Source: Mesorhizobium sp. M7A.F.Ca.US.008.03.1.1
GTDB lineage: Bacteria > Pseudomonadota > Alphaproteobacteria > Rhizobiales > Rhizobiaceae
Direction: 5' to 3'
Assembly: GCF_003997495.1 (NCBI RefSeq)
Contig: NZ_RZRU01000017.1
Location: 25,015 to 89,014 of the forward strand
Length of the DNA: 64,000 nt
Made by a program: the position numbers and the translations under genes
Notes under the pieces: model-generated
What the model was told of the DNA's origin: nothing
The model's database searches: none
Seen by the model: the letters and a program-made list of their open reading frames with translations, nothing else
In this document: positions 45,139 through 61,032 of the stretch, piece after piece
How the letters are laid out: each line of letters begins with the position of its first letter
Numbering within the stretch: the first letter of the stretch is position 1

Positions 45139-46065
45139 GTGTCCCAGCCCATCAAGATAGGCATCGTCGGCGTCGGCAAGATCGTCCGCGACCAGCACCT
45201 GCCGGCCCTGGCGAAAGACCAGGACTATCGCCTCATCGCGGCCGCCAGCCGTCACGGCAAGGTGGATGACATCGCGAACTTTCCTGACATCGAAGCCATG
45301 CTCGGTGCCGTGCCCGAACTCGAGGCCGTATCGCTCTGCATGCCGCCGCAGTTCCGCTACGACGCGGCGCGGACGGCGCTGATGGCCAAGAAGCATGTCT
45401 TCCTGGAGAAGCCGCCTGGCGCCACTGTCAGCGAGGTCGAGGACCTCAAGACATTGGCCGCGCAGAACGGCGTCTCGCTGTTCGCCAGCTGGCACTCGCG
45501 CTACGCGCCGGCGGTCGAGGCCGCGCGCGCATTTCTCGACACGGCCAAGATCAGGTCGGCCGCCATCAACTGGAAGGAAGATGTGCGCCGCTGGCATCCG
45601 AACCAGGAATGGATCTGGGCTCCCGGCGGTTTTGGCGTCTTCGATCCCGGCATCAACGCGCTGTCGATTGCCACCCATATCCTGCCGGCGATGTTCATCA
45701 CCTCGGCAGTGCTCGACTTTCCCGAAAACCGCGCCTCCCCGGTTGCCGCGCGCGTCACCTTCCGTACCTCGAATGGGATGCCGGTGACGATGGATCTCGA
45801 CTGGCTGCAGACAGGCCCGCAAAGCTGGGACATCCTGGCCGACACCGACAAGGGCGCCATGGTGCTGTCGGGCGGCGGGTCGAAGCTCGCCATCGACGGC
45901 AAGGTCATTCACGAAGAGCCCGAAGCGGAATACCCGATGCTCTACAAGCGCTTTGCCGAAATCGTGCGCGCCGGCACCTCCGATGTCGATCTCGCGCCTC
46001 TCCAGCATGTCGCCGATGCCTTCATGCTCGGCAAGCGCAACGTGGTCGAGGCTTTTTTCGACTGA
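45139..46065 (+). CDS. Gfo/Idh/MocA oxidoreductase, D-galactose/L-arabinose 1-dehydrogenase type
   Basis: NAD(P)-dependent sugar dehydrogenase of 308 residues. The Rossmann fold G-V-G-K-I-V-R-D-Q-H-L-P opens the protein, E-K-P-P-G-A-T carries the conserved Lys, and W-K-E-D-V-R-R-W-H-P-x-Q-x-W-I-W followed by G-G-x-G-V-F-D-P-G-I-N-A-L-S-I gives the active-site Asp and Asn. This pattern matches what I recall of Azospirillum L-arabinose 1-dehydrogenase and rhizobial D-galactose 1-dehydrogenase, the first step of oxidative, phosphorylation-free sugar use. GTG at 45139 is chosen for GGAG at 45130-45133. No other genes of that pathway are nearby. Confidence 0.88.
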   Translation: MSQPIKIGIVGVGKIVRDQHLPALAKDQDYRLIAAASRHGKVDDIANFPDIEAMLGAVPELEAVSLCMPPQFRYDAARTALMAKKHVFLEKPPGATVSEVEDLKTLAAQNGVSLFASWHSRYAPAVEAARAFLDTAKIRSAAINWKEDVRRWHPNQEWIWAPGGFGVFDPGINALSIATHILPAMFITSAVLDFPENRASPVAARVTFRTSNGMPVTMDLDWLQTGPQSWDILADTDKGAMVLSGGGSKLAIDGKVIHEEPEAEYPMLYKRFAEIVRAGTSDVDLAPLQHVADAFMLGKRNVVEAFFD

Positions 46066-46129
46066 TCTGTGCACGCGACGGGATCGCGGACGTGGCGTGA
46101 ATTGCACGCTCGTGCCGGGTCGACTCCGT

Positions 46130-46260
46130 CTCGGCTACGCCGAGCCACCTCGCCCCCGATCGACGGGGGAGAGGAACGGCGCGCAACGCGGCTTCCTTCC
46201 CTCCGGAGGGGGAAAGGTGGCACTGCGAAGCAGCGACGGATTGGGGGGAAGCCGATCGTC
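46130..46260. repeat. Probable rhizobial repetitive intergenic sequence
   Basis: Dense run of short palindromic and purine-rich blocks (CCCCCGATCGACGGGGG, CCCTCCGGAGGG, CAGCGACGGATTGGGGGG) between two convergent genes. It resembles dispersed GC-rich repeats I remember from Mesorhizobium intergenic regions. It may also terminate transcription. Confidence 0.5.
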
Positions 46261-46336
46261 AAACGGATAGCCGACGACAAGTGAGCACGACCGAGTTGGT
46301 CTGATATCAGCGTCATTCAGACAATCAGGTGTGATC

Positions 46337-47002
46337 TCACTCCACGATCGCAATGGCAAAGCCGTCATAGCCCTTGGCGCCAACGGTCTGGATGGCGGTG
46401 CCGTCCAGACGCTTCTCGCTGCCGATGAACGAGAATGCGGCGCGTGCACCTTCTACGTTGGGATCACGGCCACCCTGATCGAGCACAGCGCCGTCGCGGA
46501 TGACGTTGTCGCAGATGATCACGGTCCCCGACCTCGAAAGCCGCATCGCCCAGGACAGATAATTCGGGTTGTTCGGCTTGTCGGCGTCGATGAAGATGAG
46601 ATCGAACGGCCCGCCATTTTCGGCGCCAAGTGCTGCAAGCGACTGAAGGGCTGGCCCGACCCGCAGGTCCACCCGCTCCGAGACGCCTGCCCGCTCGAAA
46701 TTCGATCGCGCGACACCGGCATGGTGCGGATCGAGTTCAAGCGTCACGATTTTGCCGCCGGCAGGCAGTGCGCGCGCCATCCAGATGGTCGAATAGCCGC
46801 CCAGCGTGCCGATTTCGAGAATCTTCTTCGCTCCCTGCACGCGCGCAAGAAGTGAAAGCAGCTTGCCCTGCGCCGGCGACACGTCGATCGCCGGCAGGCC
46901 GTGATCATGGTTGGCCGCCAGAACGGCATCAAGGACGGGGTCCGCCCCAAACAGGGAACCGACGATGTAGTCGTCGACTGCCGCCCAGCTTCTTTTGCTC
47001 AT
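46337..47002 (-). CDS. SAM-dependent O-methyltransferase (family 3)
   Basis: Class I methyltransferase of 221 residues, related to CCoA-OMT/catechol OMT-type enzymes that methylate hydroxyls with a divalent metal. SAM site L-E-I-G-T-L-G-G-Y-S-T near residues 62-72, and metal/substrate motif D-L-I-F-I-D-A-D-K with the following N-N-P-N-Y. Substrate unknown. ATG at 47002 is chosen; the frame open upstream runs through the rpoC terminator, which separates it from rpoC. Confidence 0.88.
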   Translation of the reverse strand: MSKRSWAAVDDYIVGSLFGADPVLDAVLAANHDHGLPAIDVSPAQGKLLSLLARVQGAKKILEIGTLGGYSTIWMARALPAGGKIVTLELDPHHAGVARSNFERAGVSERVDLRVGPALQSLAALGAENGGPFDLIFIDADKPNNPNYLSWAMRLSRSGTVIICDNVIRDGAVLDQGGRDPNVEGARAAFSFIGSEKRLDGTAIQTVGAKGYDGFAIAIVE

Positions 47003-47039
47003 CGTTTTCTTCTCCGATCCAATTGGGGACCTAAACGCG

Positions 47040-47064
47040 AAAAGGGGCCGCTTGGGCCCCTTTT
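47040..47064 (-). terminator. Rho-independent terminator after rpoC
   Basis: Perfect 10-bp stem AAAAGGGGCC (47040-47049) with GGCCCCTTTT (47055-47064), loop GCTTG; the minus-strand product ends in a T tract. It lies 22 bp past the rpoC stop and upstream of the methyltransferase gene. Confidence 0.93.
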
Positions 47065-47086
47065 CCTCTTCTCTTTCCGTCTGCAC

Positions 47087-51283
<4,197 letters not shown>

Positions 51284-51413
51284 GCCGTTCTCCTTTTCGG
51301 GGTCCTCGAAGACCCCTTGCATCTAGTCGCGAGCCAAACGCCCGCCGTCTTTGTCGGCCACTGGCCGTCGAATTCGATTGGCGCGCCGCGGAAAGCCGTG
51401 GCGCGCCATTGCC

Positions 51414-55550
<4,137 letters not shown>

Positions 55551-55666
55551 CGTCGCTCCTTAGCTCTAAACTCGGGACGAGCCTCGCCGCGGCTCGCCTT
55601 GCATGCTGGGCCACCTTGGCGGCAACCCTCTGTCTGTTTTCCCGGCGCCTGTCGGCGGCCGGCTAG

Positions 55667-55715
55667 AACGGGAGAAAACCCGTTTCCTGAAGGCCGGTTT
55701 TCGGCCCTCAGGAAA
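55667..55715 (-). promoter_or_regulatory. Attenuator-like hairpin pair between rplL and rpoB
   Basis: Hairpin A: TTTCCTGA+GGCCG (55683-55696) with CGGCC+TCAGGAAA (55702-55715), 13 bp with single-base interruptions. Hairpin B: AACGGG (55667-55672) with CCCGTT (55679-55684). They share bases 55683-55684, so the full forms compete at the base. In the transcript hairpin A forms first, followed by GGGTTTTC. Similar position to the Escherichia coli rplL-rpoB attenuator/RNase III site. Confidence 0.6.
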
Positions 55716-55799
55716 GAGGTTCTCGTAGATCTCGCGTTACGCGCTCCCTTCGGGCGAAGGGAGTGGCGGACGGCGCGAGGCCGCCCGCCGCTTTTACGC

Positions 55800-56177
55800 T
55801 TACTTCAGTTCGACCTTGGCGCCGGCTGCTTCCAGCTGGGCCTTGAACTTGTCAGCGTCGGCCTTGGAAACGGCTTCCTTGACCGGCTTCGGAGCCGCTT
55901 CGACCAGATCCTTGGCTTCCTTGAGGCCAAGACCGGTGATGGCGCGGACTTCCTTGATGACGTTGATCTTCTGAGCGCCTGCCTCGGTGAGGACGACGTC
56001 GAATTCCGTCTTTTCCTCGACCGGAGCAGCAGCGGCCGCACCGCCGCCAGCAGCGGCAACCGCCACCGGAGCAGCGGCGGAAACGCCCCACTTTTCTTCC
56101 AGAAGCTTCGACAGCTCGGCCGCCTCGAGGACGGTCAGCTTCGAAAGGTCGTCTACGATCTTTGCGAGATCAGCCAT
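55800..56177 (-). CDS. rplL: 50S ribosomal protein L7/L12
   Basis: L7/L12, 125 residues, the stalk protein that recruits translation GTPases. N-terminal dimerisation helices, an Ala/Gly/Val-rich hinge at about 37-53, and a C-terminal domain with K-I-N-V-I-K-E-V-R and G-L-G-L-K-E-A-K-D-L-V-E. 54 bp after rplJ. Confidence 0.99.
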   Translation of the reverse strand: MADLAKIVDDLSKLTVLEAAELSKLLEEKWGVSAAAPVAVAAAGGGAAAAAPVEEKTEFDVVLTEAGAQKINVIKEVRAITGLGLKEAKDLVEAAPKPVKEAVSKADADKFKAQLEAAGAKVELK

Positions 56178-56231
56178 TGTTGTGTTCCTTCATAAGGTTC
56201 GAACGTGTGTTTGTGATAGCGAGGAACGGCC

Positions 56232-56750
56232 TCATGCCGCCTCGTCCTTCCGGGCGTAAGCGCCGATGACGCGCGCGACCGAGGCCGCTGGCGCATTGAC
56301 GATCTGGGCGATCCGGGTTGCCGGCGTGGCGATCATGCCAACCAGCCTGGCGCGCAACTCATCGAGCGACGGAAGTGTGGCGAGTGCCTTCACACCGTCG
56401 GCATTGAGCGAGGTGGTGCCCATTGCGCCGCCGAGAATGACGAGCTTGTCATTTCCCTTGGCGAAATCGGACGCGACCTTCGGCGCCGCAATCGGATCCT
56501 CCGAATAAGCAATCAGCGTCTGTCCCTTGAACAGCTCGATGATCGATGCGGAGTCCGTGCCCTGAAGAGCGATTTTGGCGAGACGGTTCTTCGCGACTTT
56601 GACGGTGCCACCGGCGGCGCGCATTTTCGACCGAAGGTCGTTCATTTGCGCGACGGTGATACCGGCGTAGTGGGCCACGACCACTGAACCTGCGTTCGAG
56701 AACGCACCGTTCAGGCCCGTGACGAGTTCGCGTTTTTCCGCTCTGTCCAC
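56232..56750 (-). CDS. rplJ: 50S ribosomal protein L10
   Basis: L10, 172 residues, the stalk base that binds 23S rRNA and L7/L12 dimers. M-D-R-A-E-K-R start and K-x-x-N-R-L-A-K-I-A-L. In many bacteria L10-L12 represses by binding its own leader; the 393-bp structured gap upstream is consistent with that. Confidence 0.98.
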   Translation of the reverse strand: MDRAEKRELVTGLNGAFSNAGSVVVAHYAGITVAQMNDLRSKMRAAGGTVKVAKNRLAKIALQGTDSASIIELFKGQTLIAYSEDPIAAPKVASDFAKGNDKLVILGGAMGTTSLNADGVKALATLPSLDELRARLVGMIATPATRIAQIVNAPAASVARVIGAYARKDEAA

Positions 56751-57143
56751 TGCCTATCTCCAGTTGACCCCAATCCTGTTAACGGGAACATCCCATTGAC
56801 GAGGACAGGCGTCGGGTTGCCTTTTGTCGGCCGGGCCATCCAGTAACGGATCTCCCGAACGACGCTCGAGGATCCTGCCCCCTTTCGCCACATCGACAGT
56901 CAAGCCGGCGATGCGCAGACAAAAGGCAAACACGGTTCGAACCTTTCATTGGAGCAGTCGCTCCATTGTCCGGTCTTCACCCGTCTCATGCAGGCCCAAA
57001 TCGAATTAAGGCTTCTGGGCCGCCTGCAATCTCGGACAGGATGTCCGGAAACCTCTCGGCTTCCGGTACCGGGCCGCCGACAAGTCGGAGGCCCGGAATT
57101 CACTTGCGGATCAGCCCTTTAGCGACCGATCCAAATGTTCGTA
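56751..57143 (-). promoter_or_regulatory. Structured rplJ leader region
   Basis: A 393-bp spacer between rplA and rplJ without a gene. It holds a hairpin at 57069-57096 (CCGGGC/GCCCGG enclosing CCGAC/GTCGG) and another at 56951-56964 (GGAGC-AGTC-GCTCC). By analogy this is the likely L10-L12 autoregulatory leader; no motif-level match was shown. A promoter may also lie here but was not located. Confidence 0.45.
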
Positions 57144-57842
57144 TCAGGACGCTGTGAGCGTCGCGACGTCGAGCTTGAGGCCCGGGCCCATCGTCGAGGT
57201 GACCGACACCTTCTTGACGTAGTTGCCCTTGGCGCCAGTCGGCTTTGCCTTGGTCACGGCATCGGCGAAGGCGCGGATGTTCTCTTCCAGGGCCTTGACG
57301 TCGAACGAGACCTTGCCGACGCCGGCATGGACGATGCCAGCCTTCTCGACACGGAACTCGACGGCGCCGCCCTTGGATGCCTTGACGGCGGCGGCAACGT
57401 CGGTGGTGACGGTGCCGACCTTCGGGTTCGGCATCATGCCGCGCGGGCCGAGCACTTTGCCCAGACGGCCGACCAGCGGCATCATGTCCGGCGTGGCGAT
57501 GCAGCGATCGAAATCGATCGTGCCCTTCTGGACGATGTCGACCAGATCCTCGGCACCAACGATGTCGGCGCCGGCGGCGCGCGCTTCGTCGGCCTTGTCG
57601 CCGCGAGCGAACACGGCGACACGCACCGAGCGACCGGTGCCGTTCGGCAGGTTGACCACGCCGCGGACCATCTGGTCGGCATGGCGCGGGTCGACGCCGA
57701 GGTTCATGGCGACTTCGATGGTCTCATCGAACTTCACCGAGGAACGGTCCTTGAGCAGCTTCAGCGCATCACCCAGGGCATAAGCCTTGTTGGGATCGAT
57801 GCCTTCGCGGGTCTTCGATACGCGCTTTGCAATCTTTGCCAT
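57144..57842 (-). CDS. rplA: 50S ribosomal protein L1
   Basis: L1, 232 residues, the mobile stalk that guides E-site tRNA. Diagnostic L-G-P-R-G-M-M-P-N-P-K near residues 125-140 and G-T-V-T-x-D. L1 is the classic repressor of the L11 operon. It starts 4 bp after rplK ends. Confidence 0.99.
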   Translation of the reverse strand: MAKIAKRVSKTREGIDPNKAYALGDALKLLKDRSSVKFDETIEVAMNLGVDPRHADQMVRGVVNLPNGTGRSVRVAVFARGDKADEARAAGADIVGAEDLVDIVQKGTIDFDRCIATPDMMPLVGRLGKVLGPRGMMPNPKVGTVTTDVAAAVKASKGGAVEFRVEKAGIVHAGVGKVSFDVKALEENIRAFADAVTKAKPTGAKGNYVKKVSVTSTMGPGLKLDVATLTAS

Positions 57843-57846
57843 GATC

Positions 57847-58275
57847 TTAGCCCACCACTTCCAGACCCATCGAGCGGGCGGAGCCCTCGACCATGCGCAT
57901 GGCCGCTTCGACGTCGTTTGCGTTTAGGTCTTTCATCTTCGCGGTGGCAATCTCGCGGACCTTGTCACGCGAAACCGTACCGGCCTTGACCTTGCCCGGC
58001 TCCTTGGAACCGGACGTCAGGTTCGCCGCCTTCTTCAGGAAGTAGCTCACCGGCGCCGTCTTCATGACGAAGGTGAAGGACTTGTCCTGATAGTAGGTGA
58101 TGACGACCGGAACCGGCGATCCCTTTTCCATTTCCTGGGTCTGCGCGTTGAACGCCTTGCAGAACTCCATGATGTTGATGCCACGCTGACCAAGCGCCGG
58201 GCCGATCGGGGGAGACGGCGTAGCCGATCCCGCTTTCACCTGGAGCTTGAGCTGGCCTGCAATTTTCTTAGCCAT
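57847..58275 (-). CDS. rplK: 50S ribosomal protein L11
   Basis: L11, 142 residues, in the GTPase-associated centre. Pro-rich N-terminal domain with A-x-P-S-P-P-I-G-P-A-L-G-Q-R-G-I-N-I-M-E-F and C-terminal M-E-G-S-A-R-S-M-G-L. Leader hairpin ATGCGGC/GCCGCAT (58337-58358) lies in the 157-bp gap after nusG. Confidence 0.99.
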   Translation of the reverse strand: MAKKIAGQLKLQVKAGSATPSPPIGPALGQRGINIMEFCKAFNAQTQEMEKGSPVPVVITYYQDKSFTFVMKTAPVSYFLKKAANLTSGSKEPGKVKAGTVSRDKVREIATAKMKDLNANDVEAAMRMVEGSARSMGLEVVG

Positions 58276-58336
58276 CTCTTTTCCTGCCTTTGTCTATGCC
58301 GGCCATACCGGCGGTTGCAGTCTGGTGGTGCGATCC

Positions 58337-58358
58337 ATGCGGCCGGCTAAAGCCGCAT
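58337..58358. repeat. Hairpin in the nusG-rplK spacer
   Basis: ATGCGGC (58337-58343) and GCCGCAT (58352-58358) with an 8-base loop. Candidate leader structure for rplK-rplA, possibly the L1-binding site by position only. Confidence 0.4.
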
Positions 58359-58432
58359 TCGTCTCCCACCGTTCTCAGGCCGCGCTTCCGCGCCGCCTCC
58401 CCGATCGCCAAACTGGCGCCAGGGATTTCGGA

Positions 58433-58960
58433 TCAGCCCTTTTCGACCTGTCCGAATTCCAGATCGACCGGCACGGCGCGCCCGAAGATCGAAACTTCCA
58501 CCTTGAGCCGCGCCCGCTCCTCGTCCACTTCCTGGACGAAACCGTTGAACGACGCGAAGGGACCATCCGAAACGCGGATCGCTTCGCCGATCTCGAACGT
58601 GACCGAGGGCTTGGGCCGCTCGACGCCCTCCTGCACCTGGTTCAGGATGCGCTGCGCTTCCGCCTCGGTGATCGGCACCGGCTTGGAGTCACCCAGGAAG
58701 CCGGTGACCTTCGGTGTATTCTTGACCAGCGAGAACACGGCGTCGGTCAAATTGGCCTTCAGCAGCACATAGCCCGGGAAGAACTTGCGCTCGGCATCGA
58801 CCTTGCGGCCGCGGCGAACTTCGACGACCTTCTCGGTCGGAACCACGATCTGGTGGATGTCGGCGGACAGGCCCTTCTGCTTGGCCTTGTTCTCGATATC
58901 CTCGGCGACCTTCTTTTCAAAGTTCGAATAGGCGTGGACGATGTACCAGCGCGCGGTCAT
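58433..58960 (-). CDS. nusG: Transcription termination/antitermination protein NusG
   Basis: NusG, 175 residues, couples RNA polymerase with Rho or the ribosome (via S10). NGN domain start W-Y-I-V-H-A-Y-S-N-F-E-K-K-V, F-P-G-Y-V-L-L-K, and the C-terminal KOW domain with D-G-P-F-A-S-F-N-G-F-V. 27 bp after secE. Confidence 0.99.
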   Translation of the reverse strand: MTARWYIVHAYSNFEKKVAEDIENKAKQKGLSADIHQIVVPTEKVVEVRRGRKVDAERKFFPGYVLLKANLTDAVFSLVKNTPKVTGFLGDSKPVPITEAEAQRILNQVQEGVERPKPSVTFEIGEAIRVSDGPFASFNGFVQEVDEERARLKVEVSIFGRAVPVDLEFGQVEKG

Positions 58961-58987
58961 TTCAAGACTTCTCCGTAATCGCCGGAC

Positions 58988-59191
58988 TTAGCGTCCGATG
59001 CCCAGAATCTGTTCGACCGCGAGGCCCATGAGCTGATCAGCGGTGAAGAAAAAGATCATCGCGATCACTGCGAAGGCCAGAACCATCACCGTCGAGATCA
59101 TCGTTTCGCGCCGAGACGGCCAAGTCACCTTGGCGGTCTCCGCGCGGACCTGCTGGAGAAAGACGAAAGGATTTGTGGTTTTCGAAGCCAT
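58988..59191 (-). CDS. secE: Preprotein translocase subunit SecE
   Basis: SecE, 67 residues, stabilises SecY. One transmembrane helix (about residues 36-56) preceded by the amphipathic helix with E-x-x-K-V-T-W-P-S-R-R-E, the family signature. ATG at 59191 chosen; a longer frame upstream is not homologous. Confidence 0.98.
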   Translation of the reverse strand: MASKTTNPFVFLQQVRAETAKVTWPSRRETMISTVMVLAFAVIAMIFFFTADQLMGLAVEQILGIGR

Positions 59192-59360
59192 ATGCCGCTC
59201 TGTCTTCAAGACCCGTTGGCCGGGTCTCCTGGATGATCCCGCTGGCCGGGACGTACCGCCTGAGCGAATTTCGCGCCGAATCAGCGCAATCATTTCGCCC
59301 ATGCAAATCAGACGCGTAAAGCCGGCTTCCCAGCTCCACGCGTCGCGTGTCTGTTTCGTC

Positions 59361-59389
59361 TACATAAAACCGATTCTTGATCCACGCAA
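59361..59389 (-). promoter_or_regulatory. Candidate sigma-70 promoter of secE-nusG
   Basis: The minus strand reads TTGCGT (59389-59384), a 17-bp spacer and TATGTA (59366-59361), 170 bp upstream of secE. Confidence 0.45.
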
Positions 59390-59538
59390 GTGGCAAGTCT
59401 CCGCTTTATGACCAAACACCGCCTCGGAACCATCCAGTCGTTCCGTCCCGGCTATGGCGCTCTTATGCCCCAATCGACCCTATATGGCAAGCGGGTCGCC
59501 GATTTCAAAGGCCAGACCAGGAAAATATCGTTTTGAAA

Positions 59539-59558
59539 CGCCATTTTGAGAAATGGCG
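59539..59558 (-). terminator. Hairpin after tRNA-Trp, possible terminator
   Basis: 8-bp stem CGCCATTT/AAATGGCG with loop TGAG about 30 nt after the tRNA 3' end; the minus strand continues GTTTCAAAACG, a weak T tract. It could instead be a processing signal. Confidence 0.5.
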
Positions 59559-59588
59559 AAACATTGCGTTGAGTGCCATTCCAAGAAA

Positions 59589-59664
<76 letters not shown>

Positions 59665-59856
59665 ATCGTGCGCATGTCGGCGCAGCAGGCGCTTCCTAAA
59701 AGCTTCCGCACGCTCTGTAAAGAGCGGTTTGCAAGCAAACCCGCCTTAACCCCGACAAGGCCCTCCGGGTCGATCTCGAGCTCCCGCCTGAAGTCGCCAG
59801 CGCGCGATTGCGCGATTGCGCGAGATGTCGCCTGCCCTCCTCGATGTGGAGCGTCC

Positions 59857-60390
59857 TCAAGCGACACTCGTGGCAGGCCGCGGCCGGGCGCGTGCAAGCC
59901 AAAGCGCCCAGCCGCATACCAGAAGTTCGCATGCGAACGTCCAGTGCAACACAAAACTCAAGACCCAGTTGCTGTAGCTCGCAGGCACGGTGACGAGTTC
60001 GAATGCCTGTCGGTCGAACGGCATCAGCCACAATATCGGCGACGCCAGCGTATCGAGGATCATGTGCAGCATGGCGGCGGCAAAGAAGGCAGCCGTGGCG
60101 GCCAGATACGATCGAGCCCGCCAGTTGACGAGAACCAGCGACAACAACCCTGTGGCCGCCCAGAACAGCGGCCGATGCGTCACGTAGGCGTGATGGTGTG
60201 TGCGTCCGCCGTCGATGAAATGGAAATACAGCATGTCGATGTCGGGGATGACGCTGCCGACCATGGCGGCGCACAGGATGCCCGGGCTGCCAGGCCAGTG
60301 CCTGCGCATGAACGTGCCGAGAATATAGCCGCTGGGAAGATGGGCGATCAGCATCTCGGGATCGTTCACGGTTGCAGGCCGGTGCAGCAT
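59857..60390 (-). CDS. YdjM-like membrane-bound metal-dependent hydrolase family protein
   Basis: Membrane protein of 177 residues with about four hydrophobic helices. The family's metal-site pattern is visible: A-H-L-P-S-G near the start, S-V-I-P-D-I-D-M-L-Y with two Asp, and T-H-H-H-A-Y-x-T-H-R-P. Later, H-M-I-L-D-T. Such YdjM/DUF457 proteins are presumed metal hydrolases with unknown substrates. The ATG at 60390 has a GGGCGG stretch; an internal ATG at 60354 (M-L-I-A-H-L-P) fits family starts better but lacks a ribosome site. Confidence 0.8.
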   Translation of the reverse strand: MLHRPATVNDPEMLIAHLPSGYILGTFMRRHWPGSPGILCAAMVGSVIPDIDMLYFHFIDGGRTHHHAYVTHRPLFWAATGLLSLVLVNWRARSYLAATAAFFAAAMLHMILDTLASPILWLMPFDRQAFELVTVPASYSNWVLSFVLHWTFACELLVCGWALWLARARPRPATSVA

Positions 60391-60445
60391 TCCGCCCTAT
60401 TGTGGCGCTATTCCGGATGCCTGCGCCTGATACGCTTCGTGCCGA

Positions 60446-60931
60446 TCAGGGTTTCGTACCCGGTGGCCGATAGGGGCCGCCCGGCACGCCCCAGCCCCAG
60501 GCCGGCATCGGTTCCGTCTCGGGATCGCATGTCTCGCCGAGATTGGAGTTCATCTTGGCCAGACGCGATCCCCATTCGACATAGCCCATGAAGGCCGAAC
60601 GGAATTCGGGATCGTCGGGCAGGCCGACCGCGTCGGCTGCATCGGCCAGGAGGCTGATCCAGCGTCGGCGCTGCTCCTCGCTCAGATGCTTGCCCAGATG
60701 GTGCATGACCATCTCGCGGTGGCCGCCGAACTGCTCGCTGTAGGTCTTCGGTCCGCCGAAAACCTCGCCGATGAAGGCCGCGACATGGGCGGGGTGATCC
60801 GGCGACATGGTCTTGAACACCGGCCCGACGATCGGGTCCTGCGCCACCTTGTCGTAAAAAGTCTGGGTCAGCCGGTTCAAGGCCTCGCTGCCGCCGGCCC
60901 ATTCGTAGAGTGTCGGGATATCCTGGCTCAT
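60446..60931 (-). CDS. Group II truncated haemoglobin
   Basis: Small haemoglobin of 161 residues, 2-on-2 fold. Seen: Y-E-W-A-G-G near the start, F-Y-D-K-V (Tyr B10 region), M-x-x-D-H-P-A-H-V-A-A-F-I and V-F-G-G-P-K-x-Y, H-x-x-M-V-M-H-H-L containing the proximal His, and V-E-W-G-S-R with Trp at the G8 position that marks group II. The C-terminal 25 residues are Pro/Gly/Trp-rich and extend past the globin fold. Likely role in O2, NO or peroxide chemistry; not shown by sequence. Confidence 0.9.
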   Translation of the reverse strand: MSQDIPTLYEWAGGSEALNRLTQTFYDKVAQDPIVGPVFKTMSPDHPAHVAAFIGEVFGGPKTYSEQFGGHREMVMHHLGKHLSEEQRRRWISLLADAADAVGLPDDPEFRSAFMGYVEWGSRLAKMNSNLGETCDPETEPMPAWGWGVPGGPYRPPGTKP

Positions 60932-61032
60932 TCTCGATCCTCCGCCTGCCTGTGCCGTCAGCAGCGACGATAGCGGATGAATCGGAAGTGTCTCAACCTG
61001 CCTCGATGGCCAGTTCGTGACTTCGCCGCGGT

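Larger units (their letters stand above)
59192..59588. other. Spacer between tRNA-Trp and secE
   Basis: A 397-bp gap with a candidate minus-strand promoter (59361-59389) and the hairpin CGCCATTT-TGAG-AAATGGCG (59539-59558) after the tRNA. No rpmG or other gene was found in it. Confidence 0.5.

Noticed and set aside
59802..59823. Tandem GCGCGATT units
   Set aside because: Fewer than three full 8-bp copies inside a spacer; too short to call a meaningful repeat.
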